Origin: Rhodovastum sp963714255
Lineage (GTDB): Bacteria > Pseudomonadota > Alphaproteobacteria > Acetobacterales > Acetobacteraceae
Assembly (NCBI GenBank): GCA_963714255.1
Contig: CAVQNU010000016.1
Coordinates: forward strand, 124,001-188,000
Length of the DNA: 64,000 bases
Reading direction: 5' to 3'
Part shown: positions 33,435 through 42,160 of the stretch, one piece after another
Position numbering within the stretch: the first letter of the stretch is position 1
Layout of the letters: every line of letters begins with the position of its first letter
Position numbers and translations under genes: made by a program
The notes under the pieces: generated by a model
Databases searched by the model: none
Seen by the model: the letters and a program-made list of their open reading frames with translations, nothing else
Told to the model about the DNA's origin: nothing

Positions 33435-34759
33435 CCTGGACCAACCGGGTCATCTGGCAGGAAGGCATGTTCCTGCGCGCGCAGCATTTCCAGCAGCAGG
33501 ACCGCTGGCTGGAAGCGCTGCTGCGCGGGCGCACCGCGGCCCTGCGCCCCTACGGGTGGGGCCTGACCGAGGCCGTCATCAACCGCGACCTGCTGGCCAC
33601 CGGCCAGTTCGCGCTGGCAAGCGCCACCGGCGTGTTCGAGGACGGCACGCCATTTTCGTTTCCGGGCGAAACCGACCAGCCGGTGCCGCTCGAGCTGGCG
33701 GAGACCACGCGCAACGCGCTGGTTTATCTGGTGCTGCCCATCCGGCAGGCCGGCGCAGTGGAAATCGCCGCCGATGACCGTCCGGGCGGACGTTACGGCC
33801 AGCAGGGCTTCGAGGCCTACGATACCCATTCCGGCTCGCCGCAGCCGGCGGATATTCAGGTCGGCCGGTTACGCCTGCGCTACATGCTGGAGACCGAGAA
33901 CCGCGCCGGCTATCACGGCATCGGCCTCGCGCGGATCACCGAAGTCGGTGCCGACCGGCGGGTGACGCTGGACGACCGCTGGATCGCGCCGGCCTTGCTG
34001 TGTTCCGCCACACCGCCGCTGGCCGGGCTGCTGGCCGAGCTGGCCGGCATGCTGAACCAGCGCGGCGAGGCGCTGGCGGCCCGGCTGACCGCGCCGGGCG
34101 CGCGCGGGGTGGCCGACGTGTCGGATTTCCTGCTGCTGCAAACCGTCAACCGGTCGCAGAAGCTGCTGAGCCATTGGGCCGATGCCGGCGCCGTCCATCC
34201 GGCCGACCTGTACGCCGCCCTGGTGCAGATGGCCGGCGACTTCGCGACGTTCGACCCGACGACCCGCCGCCCGTCCAACTACCCGCCGTACCGGCACGCC
34301 GATTTGCAGCGCAGCTTCGCGCCGGTGATCGCCGATCTGCGCCGCGCCCTGTCGGCCGTGATCGAGCAGACCGCCGTCGCGATTCCCTTGCAGGAGCGGC
34401 GCCACGGCGTGCGCGTCGGCGCCATCGTCGACCGCACGATCCTGCGTTCGGCGAGTTTCGTGCTGGCGGTGCAGGCCGATGTGCCGACCGAGACGCTGCG
34501 ACGCCTGTTCCCCTCGCAGGTGAAGATCGGCGCGGTGGAGCAGATCCAGCAGCTTGTGAACGTGGCGCTGCCGGGCATCGATGTCCGGCCGTTGCCGGTG
34601 GCCCCGCGGCAATTGCCGTTCTACGCGGGGGCGACCTATTTCGAACTGGATCGCAATTCGCCGCATTGGCAGCATATGCAAACCTCCGGCGGCTTCGGTC
34701 TGCATGTCTCCGGCGATTTCCCGAACCTCACCCTCGAGCTCTGGGCGATTCGCGGCTGA
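33431..34759 (+). CDS. tssK: TssK, T6SS baseplate adaptor
   Basis: The ATG at 33431 overlaps the tssJ stop and gives 442 aa. The N-terminal RVIWQEGMFLRAQHFQQQDRW is the TssK signature, followed by PYGWGLTEAVINRDLLA and FSFPGETDQPVPLE; the C-terminal end has DVRPLPVAPRQLPFYAGATY and HMQTSGGFGLHVSGDFPNL. TssK trimers link the baseplate to the TssL/TssM membrane complex and resemble phage receptor-binding proteins. Confidence 0.97.
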   Translation: MTWTNRVIWQEGMFLRAQHFQQQDRWLEALLRGRTAALRPYGWGLTEAVINRDLLATGQFALASATGVFEDGTPFSFPGETDQPVPLELAETTRNALVYLVLPIRQAGAVEIAADDRPGGRYGQQGFEAYDTHSGSPQPADIQVGRLRLRYMLETENRAGYHGIGLARITEVGADRRVTLDDRWIAPALLCSATPPLAGLLAELAGMLNQRGEALAARLTAPGARGVADVSDFLLLQTVNRSQKLLSHWADAGAVHPADLYAALVQMAGDFATFDPTTRRPSNYPPYRHADLQRSFAPVIADLRRALSAVIEQTAVAIPLQERRHGVRVGAIVDRTILRSASFVLAVQADVPTETLRRLFPSQVKIGAVEQIQQLVNVALPGIDVRPLPVAPRQLPFYAGATYFELDRNSPHWQHMQTSGGFGLHVSGDFPNLTLELWAIRG

Positions 34760-34780
34760 CGACCTGTGCAGTGAGGCGAC

Positions 34781-36115
34781 ATGAGCGACAACCCGTTTTC
34801 CGAGCCTGAGGACACCGACCGCACGATCATCCGGCCGGTCCCGGGCGGGCGTCGTCCGGCGCCGGCCGAGGCGCCGGCACCGGCCGCACCGCCGCGCGTC
34901 GCCGAAGGGACCGAGAACATCGCCATCGGCGCCAACTCGCTGGCCGCCGCCGCGGCGCCGCTGCTGCAGCTCATGGCGCGGCTGCGCAACACCGCCAACC
35001 CGCCGGATGCCGGCGACCTGCGCGAGCGCAGCGTGCGCCAGGTCCGCGCCTTCGAACAGAAGGCGCGCGCGGCCGGCGTGCCGATGGAGCAGCTGCGGCC
35101 GGCGCATTACGCCCTCTGTGCCAGTCTCGACGACGTCGTGCTGAACACCCCCTGGGGCAGCAGCGGCACCAGCTGGAGTTCGCAATCGCTGGTCGCGACC
35201 TTCCATCAGGAAGTGCGCGGCGGCGAGCGCTTCTTCGACCTGCTCAAGCAGATGCGCGACAATCCCGGCAAGTTCCTGCCGGTGGTCGAGCTGATGTATC
35301 TCTGCATGTCGCTCGGCTTCGTCGGCCGCTACCGTCTGTCGCCGCGCGGCGCCAGCGAGATCGAACGGGTGCGCGAGGAGACCTATGCCGTCATCGCCCG
35401 GCAGCGTCCGCCGGCCAGGCCCGAACTGGCGCCGCACACCAAGGGGCTTGACGCGCCGTACCGGCCGGCGCGGGTGCAGGTGCCGCTCTGGGTGGCGGCC
35501 AGCGTGGGGCTGGCCATCATCGCCGGGCTGTTCTTTTGGTTCTCGACCGGCCTCGGCGCGGCCTCCGACGCGCTCTACGCCCGTATGCTGGCCCTCCCGC
35601 CTGCCGCCATGCCGCAAATCAGCCGGGCGCGCATTGTGCAGCCATTGCCGGCACCCCCGCCCGCGCTCGATCCGACGCCGCTCGACCGGCTGCGGCAATT
35701 TCTCCAGCCGGAGATTGCGCAAGGGCTGGTCGCCATCATTGGCACGCCTGGCCGGCCGGTAATCCGCATTGCCAACCGCGGCATGTTCCCCTCCGGCAGC
35801 GCCACCGTGGAGCCGGGCTTCAAGCCGCTGCTGGAACGGATTGGCGCGGCGCTGAAGAGCGAGCCGGGCAGCGTGCAGGTGGTCGGTTATACCGACAACC
35901 AGCCGATCCGCACGGTCGCGTTTCCCTCGAATTTCCAGCTTTCCACCGCGCGGGCGAAGGCGGCCGGCGGTATCGTGGCCGGCGCCATCGGCGATGCCTC
36001 GAGGCTGAGTACCGAGGGGCGGGCCGATGCTGATCCGGTCGCGTCCAACAGTTCGGCGGAAGGCCGCGAGCAGAACCGCCGCATCGAAATCGCATTGCTC
36101 GCGCGAGGGACCTAG
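34781..36115 (+). CDS. tssL: TssL with C-terminal OmpA-like domain (evolved TssL)
   Basis: The 444-aa inner-membrane protein has a Pro-rich cytoplasmic leader, the DotU/TssL domain (LLQLMARLRNTANPPDAGDL, then CASLDDVVLNTPWG, FHQEVRGGERFFDLLKQM and LYLCMSLGFVGRYR; residues 60-215), one membrane helix near 230-255, and a periplasmic OmpA-like domain (IRIANRGMFPSGSATVEPGF, VVGYTDNQPIRT, NFQLSTARAKA, NRRIEIALL; about 310-440) expected to bind peptidoglycan. Such evolved TssL proteins do not need a separate TagL. tssM starts three bases downstream. Confidence 0.96.
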   Translation: MSDNPFSEPEDTDRTIIRPVPGGRRPAPAEAPAPAAPPRVAEGTENIAIGANSLAAAAAPLLQLMARLRNTANPPDAGDLRERSVRQVRAFEQKARAAGVPMEQLRPAHYALCASLDDVVLNTPWGSSGTSWSSQSLVATFHQEVRGGERFFDLLKQMRDNPGKFLPVVELMYLCMSLGFVGRYRLSPRGASEIERVREETYAVIARQRPPARPELAPHTKGLDAPYRPARVQVPLWVAASVGLAIIAGLFFWFSTGLGAASDALYARMLALPPAAMPQISRARIVQPLPAPPPALDPTPLDRLRQFLQPEIAQGLVAIIGTPGRPVIRIANRGMFPSGSATVEPGFKPLLERIGAALKSEPGSVQVVGYTDNQPIRTVAFPSNFQLSTARAKAAGGIVAGAIGDASRLSTEGRADADPVASNSSAEGREQNRRIEIALLARGT

Positions 36116-36118
36116 AAG

Positions 36119-39100
36119 GTGGGTGTCATCGGAGTGCTGCTCTCCCGCTGGGTGCTGAGCTTCGTCGGCATCGTCCTGCTGGCGCTGCTGGTCTGGGTGT
36201 TCGGACCGCTGCTGGACATGCTGGAGTCCTGGCTGCCGCGGCTGGTTCTCGTGCTGCTGCTGCTGCTGGGCTGGGCGGGGGCGAACCTGCTGCTCGACCG
36301 CCGCCGCCGCGGCCGCGAGCGTGCCCTGGAAGAAGGCGTCACGGGGCCAACACCAGCGCGCGGTGAGACGGGGGCTGCCGAGGAGGCGGCGGCGCTCGCC
36401 GGGCGGATGTCGGAAGCGCTGGCCCTGTTGAAACGGGCGCGGGGCACAAGCGGCTATCTGTATGAGCAGCCCTGGTACGTCATCATCGGACCGCCCGGGG
36501 CCGGCAAGACCACGGCGCTGATCAATGCCGGGCTGAAATTCCCGCTCGCCGCCGAAATGGGCCAGGGCGCGGTCGCGGGCGTCGGCGGCACAAGGCTGTG
36601 CGACTGGTGGTTCACCGAAACCGCGGTGCTGATCGACACCGCCGGGCGCTACACCACCCAGGATTCGAACGCTGCGGTGGACCGCGCCGGCTGGGACGCG
36701 TTCCTCGATCTGCTCCGCCGCACCCGGCCGCGCCAACCGCTGAACGGCGTGATCGTGGCGATCGGCCTGAGCGACATCGCCCAGGCGCCGGCTGAAGAAC
36801 GCCTGGCCCATGCCCGCGCCATCCGCCGCCGCATCAAGGAGCTTGGCGAGAAGCTCGGCATCCGCATGCCGGTCTATGCGCTGTTCACCAAGGCCGATCT
36901 GCTGGCCGGGTTCAGCGAGTTCTTCGCCGACCTCGACCGCGAACGGCGCGAGCAGGTCTGGGGCGCCACCTTCCCGCTGAGCAAGACCGCTTCCGGCCCG
37001 GTCGAGGGGTTCACTGCCGAGCTGCAATTGCTCGTGGAGCGGCTGAACGAACGCCTGTTCGATCGCCTGCAAACGGAACGAAGCCCGGAGCGGCGCGCGC
37101 TGATCGCCGGATTCCCCATGCAGGTGGCAACCCTTGCGGAGCCGCTGCAGGCGTTCCTGGCAGAAGCCTTCGGCGGCTCGCGGCTCGATCCGGCGCCGTT
37201 GCTGCGCGGCGTCTATTTCACCTCCGGCACGCAGGAAGGCACGCCGATCGACCGGCTGACCGGGACCATGGCGCGCGCCTTCGGCCTCGACCAGCGGCGC
37301 GCCGCCAGCCTGCGTCCGGAGCGCGGACGCAGCTATTTTCTCGGCCGGCTGCTGTCCGGGGTGATCTTCGGCGAGGCCATGCTGGTCAGCGAGCCGCCTG
37401 GCGCCGCGCGGCGGCGGCTGGCCTTGCGGGCGGCGTCGTTCGCCGCCGTGGGCCTCGCCGTGCTGGCGGTGGGTGGCGCTTTGTTCGCCAGCGAGCACAA
37501 TGGCCAGCGCGAAATCGACGGCATGGCGGCGGCACTCGCCGCCTACGAGGCGACGACCAAGGGCGTGCCGCTCGATCCCGTCGCCGATGCCGATCTGCCA
37601 CGCCTGCTGCCGTTGCTGAACGCCGCCCGCGATCTGGCCCGCGCCGGGCAAGATGGCGGTTCATGGGGGCTTGGCCTGTCGCAGGCGGACAAGCTGCGGA
37701 CCGGGGCGGAAGCGGTGTATCGCCACGCGCTGGAATACGCCCTGCTGCCGCGGCTGATCTGGCGGCTGGAAGCGCAGATGCGCGGCAACCTCACAAGGCC
37801 GGATTTTCTGTATGAGGCCACCAGGGTCTATCTGATGCTCGGCGGCCAGGGACCGCTCGACACCGGCCTGGTGCGCGAGTGGATGACGATCGACTGGCAG
37901 GCGACCTATTCCGGCGCCTTCAACGTGCCCGTGGTGACCGCGCTCGTTGGCCATCTCGATGCGCTGCTGGCGTTGCCGCAAGCGCCGGTCTCGCTCGACG
38001 ACCAGCTCGTGGCCCTGGCCCAGAAGGCGTTCAGCAACGTGCCGCTGGCGGTGCGGGTGTATTCGCGGATCAAGCCCTCCGCGGCGGCGCAGCGCCTGCC
38101 GCCCTGGCGGCCGAGCGACGCGCTCGGCCCGGCCGGGCTGGGCCTGATCGTGCGCGCCTCCGGCAAGCCGCTGACCGAGGGCGTGCCCGGCTTCCTGACC
38201 ATCGATGGTTTCCACCGCGTGTTGCTGCCGGCTCTTCCGGGCGCCACCCGCGAGGTCGCCTCGGAGAGCTGGGTGCTGGGCAGAACCGCGCAGATCAGCC
38301 TCGCCGAGGCGCAAATCAAAGAGCTTGAGACGGCGGTGATCGCCCTGTACGAGGCCGACTACGCCAAGGCCTGGGACGGCTTGCTGCAGGACATCGATCT
38401 GGTGCCGTTGCGCAGCCTGACGCAGGCGGCCCAGGATTTGTACATCCTGGGCTCGCCGCAGTCGCCGATAAAGGAATTGCTGACCGCCATGGCGCGGCAG
38501 CTGACCTTGTCCAAGCCGCCGCCGCTGGCCGGCGGTTCCGCCGCCGATCTCGCCGCCAGCGCCCAAGCGGCCGCAACGTCGGCCGCAACCTCGGCGGCGG
38601 CGCAGGCGACCTCGCGGCTGACCACGCTGCTCGGCGGCGGCCAGCCGGGGGCGCCGCCTGCCCTGCCGCCCGGCCATGAGATCGACGAGCGCTACCAGCA
38701 AGTGCGCGACCTGATCGGCACCGGCGGCGGCGCCGCGCCGATCGATCTGGTGCTGAAATCGCTCAGCGATTTGCAGCAGGAACTCGCCAAACTGGCGGCC
38801 GCGCCGATTGGCGGCGGCGCGCCGGCGGCCACCGGTGCCAACGACCCGGCGCTCGCCTTGCGCGCCGAGGCACAGCGCCAGCCGCAGCCGGTCGCGCGCT
38901 GGCTGCTGGCCATGGCCGGCTCCGGCACCGTGCTGCGCGGCGGCGGCGCCCGCCAGCAAGTGGCCGCCGCCTATAATGGCGCCGGCGGGCCGGCCGCACT
39001 TTGCCCGGTCGCGGTCAACGGCCGCTTCCCCTTCGTGCCGGGCAGCGCGCTGGAGACGCCGATCGGCGATTTCGGCAAACTCTTTGCGCCCGGCGGCCTG

Positions 39101-39664
39101 ATCGACGGGTTCTTCAACACCCAGCTGCGTCCTTATGTCGATACGTCCGGCCCGGTCTGGAAGCCGCAGACGGCCGACGGCGTGCCGCCGCCTGTCTCGC
39201 CCGCCGATGTCGCGCAGTTCCAGCGCGCGGCGATGATCCGCGACCTGTTCTTCGCCGCCGGCGGCAGCACCCCAGCGGTCCGCTTCGACATCACCCCGCT
39301 CAGCCTGGACGATGGCGCCACCCAGGTGAGCCTGGATTTCGACGGCACCCCGGTGGTCTACAGCCATGGTCCGCCGCGGGCGACGCAGATCACCTGGCCG
39401 GGCCCGACCCAGATGCAGAACGTGCGCCTGGTGTTCGACCCGCCGCCGCAAGGCGGAACCGGTGTTCTGTCCGATACCGGGCCGTGGGCGATGTTCCGCA
39501 TGTTCAACCGCGGCGTGCTCAAACAGGCTGGCGCGCCGGAACGCTACACGCTGTCTGTGCAGCTCGGCGCACGGCAGGCATCGTTCGAAATCCGCGCCGG
39601 ATCGGTGCTGAACCCGTTCGCGCCGGGCCTGCTGGCGGAGTTCCGTTGCCCGACCGTGCAATGA
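36119..39664 (+). CDS. tssM: TssM (IcmF), T6SS inner-membrane core protein
   Basis: The 1181-aa protein starts at GTG 36119. Two N-terminal membrane helices (residues 8-55) precede a cytoplasmic NTPase-like domain with Walker A GPPGAGKTTALINAG (about 124) and IDTAGRYTTQD; a third helix lies near residue 440 (AVGLAVLAVGGALFA). The long periplasmic part includes the IcmF-related block (DLYILGSPQSPIKELL) and the C-terminal beta domain (TQVSLDFDGTPVVYSHGPP, ITWPGPTQMQNVRL, GPWAMFRMFNRG) that meets TssJ. The stop overlaps the tagF start. Confidence 0.97.
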   Translation: MGVIGVLLSRWVLSFVGIVLLALLVWVFGPLLDMLESWLPRLVLVLLLLLGWAGANLLLDRRRRGRERALEEGVTGPTPARGETGAAEEAAALAGRMSEALALLKRARGTSGYLYEQPWYVIIGPPGAGKTTALINAGLKFPLAAEMGQGAVAGVGGTRLCDWWFTETAVLIDTAGRYTTQDSNAAVDRAGWDAFLDLLRRTRPRQPLNGVIVAIGLSDIAQAPAEERLAHARAIRRRIKELGEKLGIRMPVYALFTKADLLAGFSEFFADLDRERREQVWGATFPLSKTASGPVEGFTAELQLLVERLNERLFDRLQTERSPERRALIAGFPMQVATLAEPLQAFLAEAFGGSRLDPAPLLRGVYFTSGTQEGTPIDRLTGTMARAFGLDQRRAASLRPERGRSYFLGRLLSGVIFGEAMLVSEPPGAARRRLALRAASFAAVGLAVLAVGGALFASEHNGQREIDGMAAALAAYEATTKGVPLDPVADADLPRLLPLLNAARDLARAGQDGGSWGLGLSQADKLRTGAEAVYRHALEYALLPRLIWRLEAQMRGNLTRPDFLYEATRVYLMLGGQGPLDTGLVREWMTIDWQATYSGAFNVPVVTALVGHLDALLALPQAPVSLDDQLVALAQKAFSNVPLAVRVYSRIKPSAAAQRLPPWRPSDALGPAGLGLIVRASGKPLTEGVPGFLTIDGFHRVLLPALPGATREVASESWVLGRTAQISLAEAQIKELETAVIALYEADYAKAWDGLLQDIDLVPLRSLTQAAQDLYILGSPQSPIKELLTAMARQLTLSKPPPLAGGSAADLAASAQAAATSAATSAAAQATSRLTTLLGGGQPGAPPALPPGHEIDERYQQVRDLIGTGGGAAPIDLVLKSLSDLQQELAKLAAAPIGGGAPAATGANDPALALRAEAQRQPQPVARWLLAMAGSGTVLRGGGARQQVAAAYNGAGGPAALCPVAVNGRFPFVPGSALETPIGDFGKLFAPGGLIDGFFNTQLRPYVDTSGPVWKPQTADGVPPPVSPADVAQFQRAAMIRDLFFAAGGSTPAVRFDITPLSLDDGATQVSLDFDGTPVVYSHGPPRATQITWPGPTQMQNVRLVFDPPPQGGTGVLSDTGPWAMFRMFNRGVLKQAGAPERYTLSVQLGARQASFEIRAGSVLNPFAPGLLAEFRCPTVQ

Positions 39665-40299
39665 TGGGCGGGGCGCGCGCCGGCATCTTCGGCAAGCTGC
39701 CGGCGCGCGGCGATTTCGTCCGCGAGGCCCTGCCGCGGGGCTTTACCGACACGTGGGACGCGTGGTGGCAGCGCGGGCTTGCCGCCACGCGGGAAATGGC
39801 CGGCGACAACTGGGTCGCCTCCTGGCTCGAGGCGCCGGTCTGGCGGTTCGTGCTGCCGCCCGGACTGTGCGGCAGCGACGGCGTGCTCGGCGTCTGGCTG
39901 CCGAGCGTGGACAAGGCTGGCCGTTACTACCCGTTGACCCTGGCCGCCACCGCCCCGTTCGACTGGGCGGACCGGCTGGACGGCATGGCCGGTTTCCTGG
40001 CCGCACTGGAGCAGGCGGGCCGCGACGCGCTGGAACATGATCTCGCCCCCGATGCGCTGGCCCGGCGCGCTTCGGACGCGCTGACGGCAGGCGAAAACCA
40101 AGCGGCTTCCGGCCCCCCGCCGGCGCCGCCCCGGCCGGCGCTTGCACCCCGCACCGCCGCCTGGTGGACCGAGGGCGGCCCGCGTGTGGCCGCCCGGAGC
40201 GTGACCGGCGCCTTCCTGCCGGAAGGCCGTGATTTCGCGTCCATGCTCGACGATGGCTGGACAGCCAGGACGAATGAAGCGGCGGAGCCGCCGGTATGA
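39661..40299 (+). CDS. tagF: TagF, T6SS post-translational regulator
   Basis: The ATG at 39661 overlaps the tssM stop and gives 212 aa. The N-terminus AGIFGKLPARGDFVREALPR and FTDTWDAWWQRGLA are classic TagF, with VLGVWLPSVDKAGRYYPLTL following. TagF proteins repress T6SS firing, in some species by sequestering Fha. The end overlaps the phosphatase gene by four bases, forming a TagF-PppA module. Confidence 0.95.
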   Translation: MMGGARAGIFGKLPARGDFVREALPRGFTDTWDAWWQRGLAATREMAGDNWVASWLEAPVWRFVLPPGLCGSDGVLGVWLPSVDKAGRYYPLTLAATAPFDWADRLDGMAGFLAALEQAGRDALEHDLAPDALARRASDALTAGENQAASGPPPAPPRPALAPRTAAWWTEGGPRVAARSVTGAFLPEGRDFASMLDDGWTARTNEAAEPPV

Positions 40300-41063
40300 G
40301 CGAGGCCGCGATCCGTCACGACGTTGCGCAATCCGGCCGTTTTCGCTCTCGCGCGGCAACCCATGTCGGCATGGCGCGGCGGCTCAATGAGGACGCCTTC
40401 GTGAACCGTCCCGATCTCGGGCTGTGGGCGGTGGCCGACGGGGCGGGCGGGCATCAGTCCGGCGAGGTTGCCTCCGCCGAGGTTGCCAGCGCGCTGCAGG
40501 GCATCGGTGCCGGCCTCTCGGCCGGTCAGTTGCTCGCCGTGTTGCGCCACCGTCTCGAGGCCGCCCATGCGAACCTGCGCGCCGAGGGGGCGCGGCGTGG
40601 CGGCGGCGCCATGCTGGCAACGACGGTGGTCGTGCTGGCGGCGCGCGGCGACCATTTCGCCTGCCTTTGGGCGGGGGATTCGCGCGCCTACCTGCTGCGT
40701 GGCGGCGTGCTCACGCAAGTGACGCGCGACCACAGCCTGGTTCAGGACCTGCTCGACAGCGGCAGCATCAGCGAGGCGGACGCGGCGCACCACCCGCACG
40801 CCAACATCATCACGCGCGCGGTCGGTGCCGGCGGCGAACTGCTCGATATGGAGAAACGAACCGGCCGGCTTATGGCGGGCGACCGGTTGCTGCTCTGCAG
40901 CGATGGGTTGTGCAAAACGCTTCCCGAGGCGCAGATCGCCGAATTGCTCGCCGGCGCGGACGATGCGAACGCGGAACGGCTTGTCATGGCTGCCCTGGCT
41001 GCAAATGTGACCGACAACGTCACCGCCGTCACGATCGACTGCTGCCCCGGTGGGGGTTCGTAA
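40296..41063 (+). CDS. pppA: PppA-type PP2C serine/threonine phosphatase of the T6SS
   Basis: The 255-aa cytoplasmic phosphatase has PP2C metal-binding motifs: RRLNEDAF (motif 1), WAVADGAGGHQSGEVAS (motif 2), FACLWAGDSRAYLLRGG (Asp motif), TRDHSLVQDLL and LLLCSDGLCKTLPEAQIAEL with DNVTAVTID at the end. In characterised systems PppA removes the phosphate that the kinase PpkA puts on Fha. Here Fha (TagH) and PppA are present but no kinase gene lies in the window. It ends the right T6SS half and is followed by a palindromic repeat. Confidence 0.94.
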   Translation: MSEAAIRHDVAQSGRFRSRAATHVGMARRLNEDAFVNRPDLGLWAVADGAGGHQSGEVASAEVASALQGIGAGLSAGQLLAVLRHRLEAAHANLRAEGARRGGGAMLATTVVVLAARGDHFACLWAGDSRAYLLRGGVLTQVTRDHSLVQDLLDSGSISEADAAHHPHANIITRAVGAGGELLDMEKRTGRLMAGDRLLLCSDGLCKTLPEAQIAELLAGADDANAERLVMAALAANVTDNVTAVTIDCCPGGGS

Positions 41064-41101
41064 CGGGGGCGGGACCGTTCTGGCGGTGCGCGGGGCAATG
41101 G

Positions 41102-41172
41102 AAGAAGCAAGCAAGGCCAGGGCTCTGCCCTGGACCCGCCAAGGGCCGAGAGGCCCCTGGACCGCGCTACTT
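41102..41172. repeat. Dispersed palindromic repeat, copy 5 (one core plus half spacer)
   Basis: GAAGCAAGCAAGGCCAGGGCTCTGCC and TGGACCCGCCAAGGGCCGAG are followed by GGCCCCTGGACCGCGCTACTTTAG. The second core is missing. It lies between pppA (plus) and a minus-strand gene, so it follows the 3' ends of both. Confidence 0.82.
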
Positions 41173-41274
41173 TAGGCTGTCGGCCGCCTTGTGATCAAAG
41201 ATGCCTGGGAGGGACCGCACCATCCAAGGACGCGCCGGCGCAATTGCCGCGGCTGGCCCCATCGGGACAACGGA

Positions 41275-41592
41275 TCAGGGCGGCAGCGGCAGCACTTTCA
41301 GCGGGGACGTGTACGGCTCGATCCGCAGCGTGTCCTGGCGGAAGATGGCGATCCGGCGCAACGGAATCTGCTCAAGATCGCCGCTGGCCGCCTTGTGCAC
41401 AGCATATTGCCAGACAGTGATCTGCCCGTTTACCACAAGCTGCTTTGCAAGCGCATCGAGGTCAGTACCGACCACACCGATGACGACTTCGTCCTTCGGC
41501 GTCACGATCTTGAACAGCGCCGGCGTGCCTTGTGCAAAGGCGGCGCTCGTCATCATAGCAAGGCCCAGTGCCTGGGCTGCAAGGCGGATCAT
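41275..41592 (-). CDS. Small secreted protein of unknown function
   Basis: The 105-aa product has a clear signal peptide (MIRLAAQALGLAMMTSAAFA, cleavage after AFA) and a mature part starting QGTPALFKIVTPKDEVVIGV. It contains LDALAKQLVVNGQITVWQYAV and ends in DTLRIEPYTSPLKVLPLPP. No family is recognised; I expect it in the periplasm. It faces pppA tail to tail across repeat copy 5. Confidence 0.7.
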   Translation of the reverse strand: MIRLAAQALGLAMMTSAAFAQGTPALFKIVTPKDEVVIGVVGTDLDALAKQLVVNGQITVWQYAVHKAASGDLEQIPLRRIAIFRQDTLRIEPYTSPLKVLPLPP

Positions 41593-41899
41593 TGTGCGAT
41601 CTTTCTATCTATGGACGCATGCGGATAGTGAAACAAGACGGGCGCCAAATCAACATGTGCGATCCGGCGATAGGGCCACGGACCAGCGCGACCGGGATCA
41701 TCCCCAGCCGGGTCGCCCCGACAGGGTGTACGCGAACTTGACGCTCGCCAACCAGCGGCGCAGCGCGTCGCGACCCTGGGAGTGGAATGGTTACTTGCAA
41801 ACGCGCAACGGCCGTCCCCGATGGCACGGTTCGAACGCAGGCGCGGCGGCGGCGATGAATCGTTCGGTCACCGGGCCCTCCCGCGTGGGCATGCGGCGA
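41593..41899. other. Gap without a recognisable gene
   Basis: The 307 bases between the secreted protein's start and the stop of the next minus-strand gene contain only overlapping short frames. I see no hairpin with a T-run and no repeat. Confidence 0.5.
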
Positions 41900-42160
41900 T
41901 CATGCCATCGCGGCGCGCAACGCGCAGATGGTGAGCAGGCCCATTTGCACGAGCAGTGCCGCGATCTGCCAGCACAACAAACGCGCCGCCCCGGCGATCC
42001 GCGCCGCCGCCGGGCGGCCGGCCAGTGTGCCGGCAGCGACCATCCCGGCCAGCGATGCGACCGTCAGGGGGCGCGAAACGTGATCGACCCGGTCGGCCTG
42101 TGCCAGCACAATCGAAACGATCGCCAGAACCTGGCGCGCGACCGGCTCCGCGTCGCTCAT
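41900..42160 (-). CDS. Small membrane protein at the end of the ynb-like cluster
   Basis: The ATG at 42160 overlaps the stop of the preceding phosphatase gene (ATGA) and gives 86 aa. Two hydrophobic stretches are visible (PLTVASLAGMVAAGTLAG and LLCWQIAALLVQMGLLTICA). Family unknown; the coupling suggests it belongs to the same lipid-related operon. Confidence 0.55.
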   Translation of the reverse strand: MSDAEPVARQVLAIVSIVLAQADRVDHVSRPLTVASLAGMVAAGTLAGRPAAARIAGAARLLCWQIAALLVQMGLLTICALRAAMA

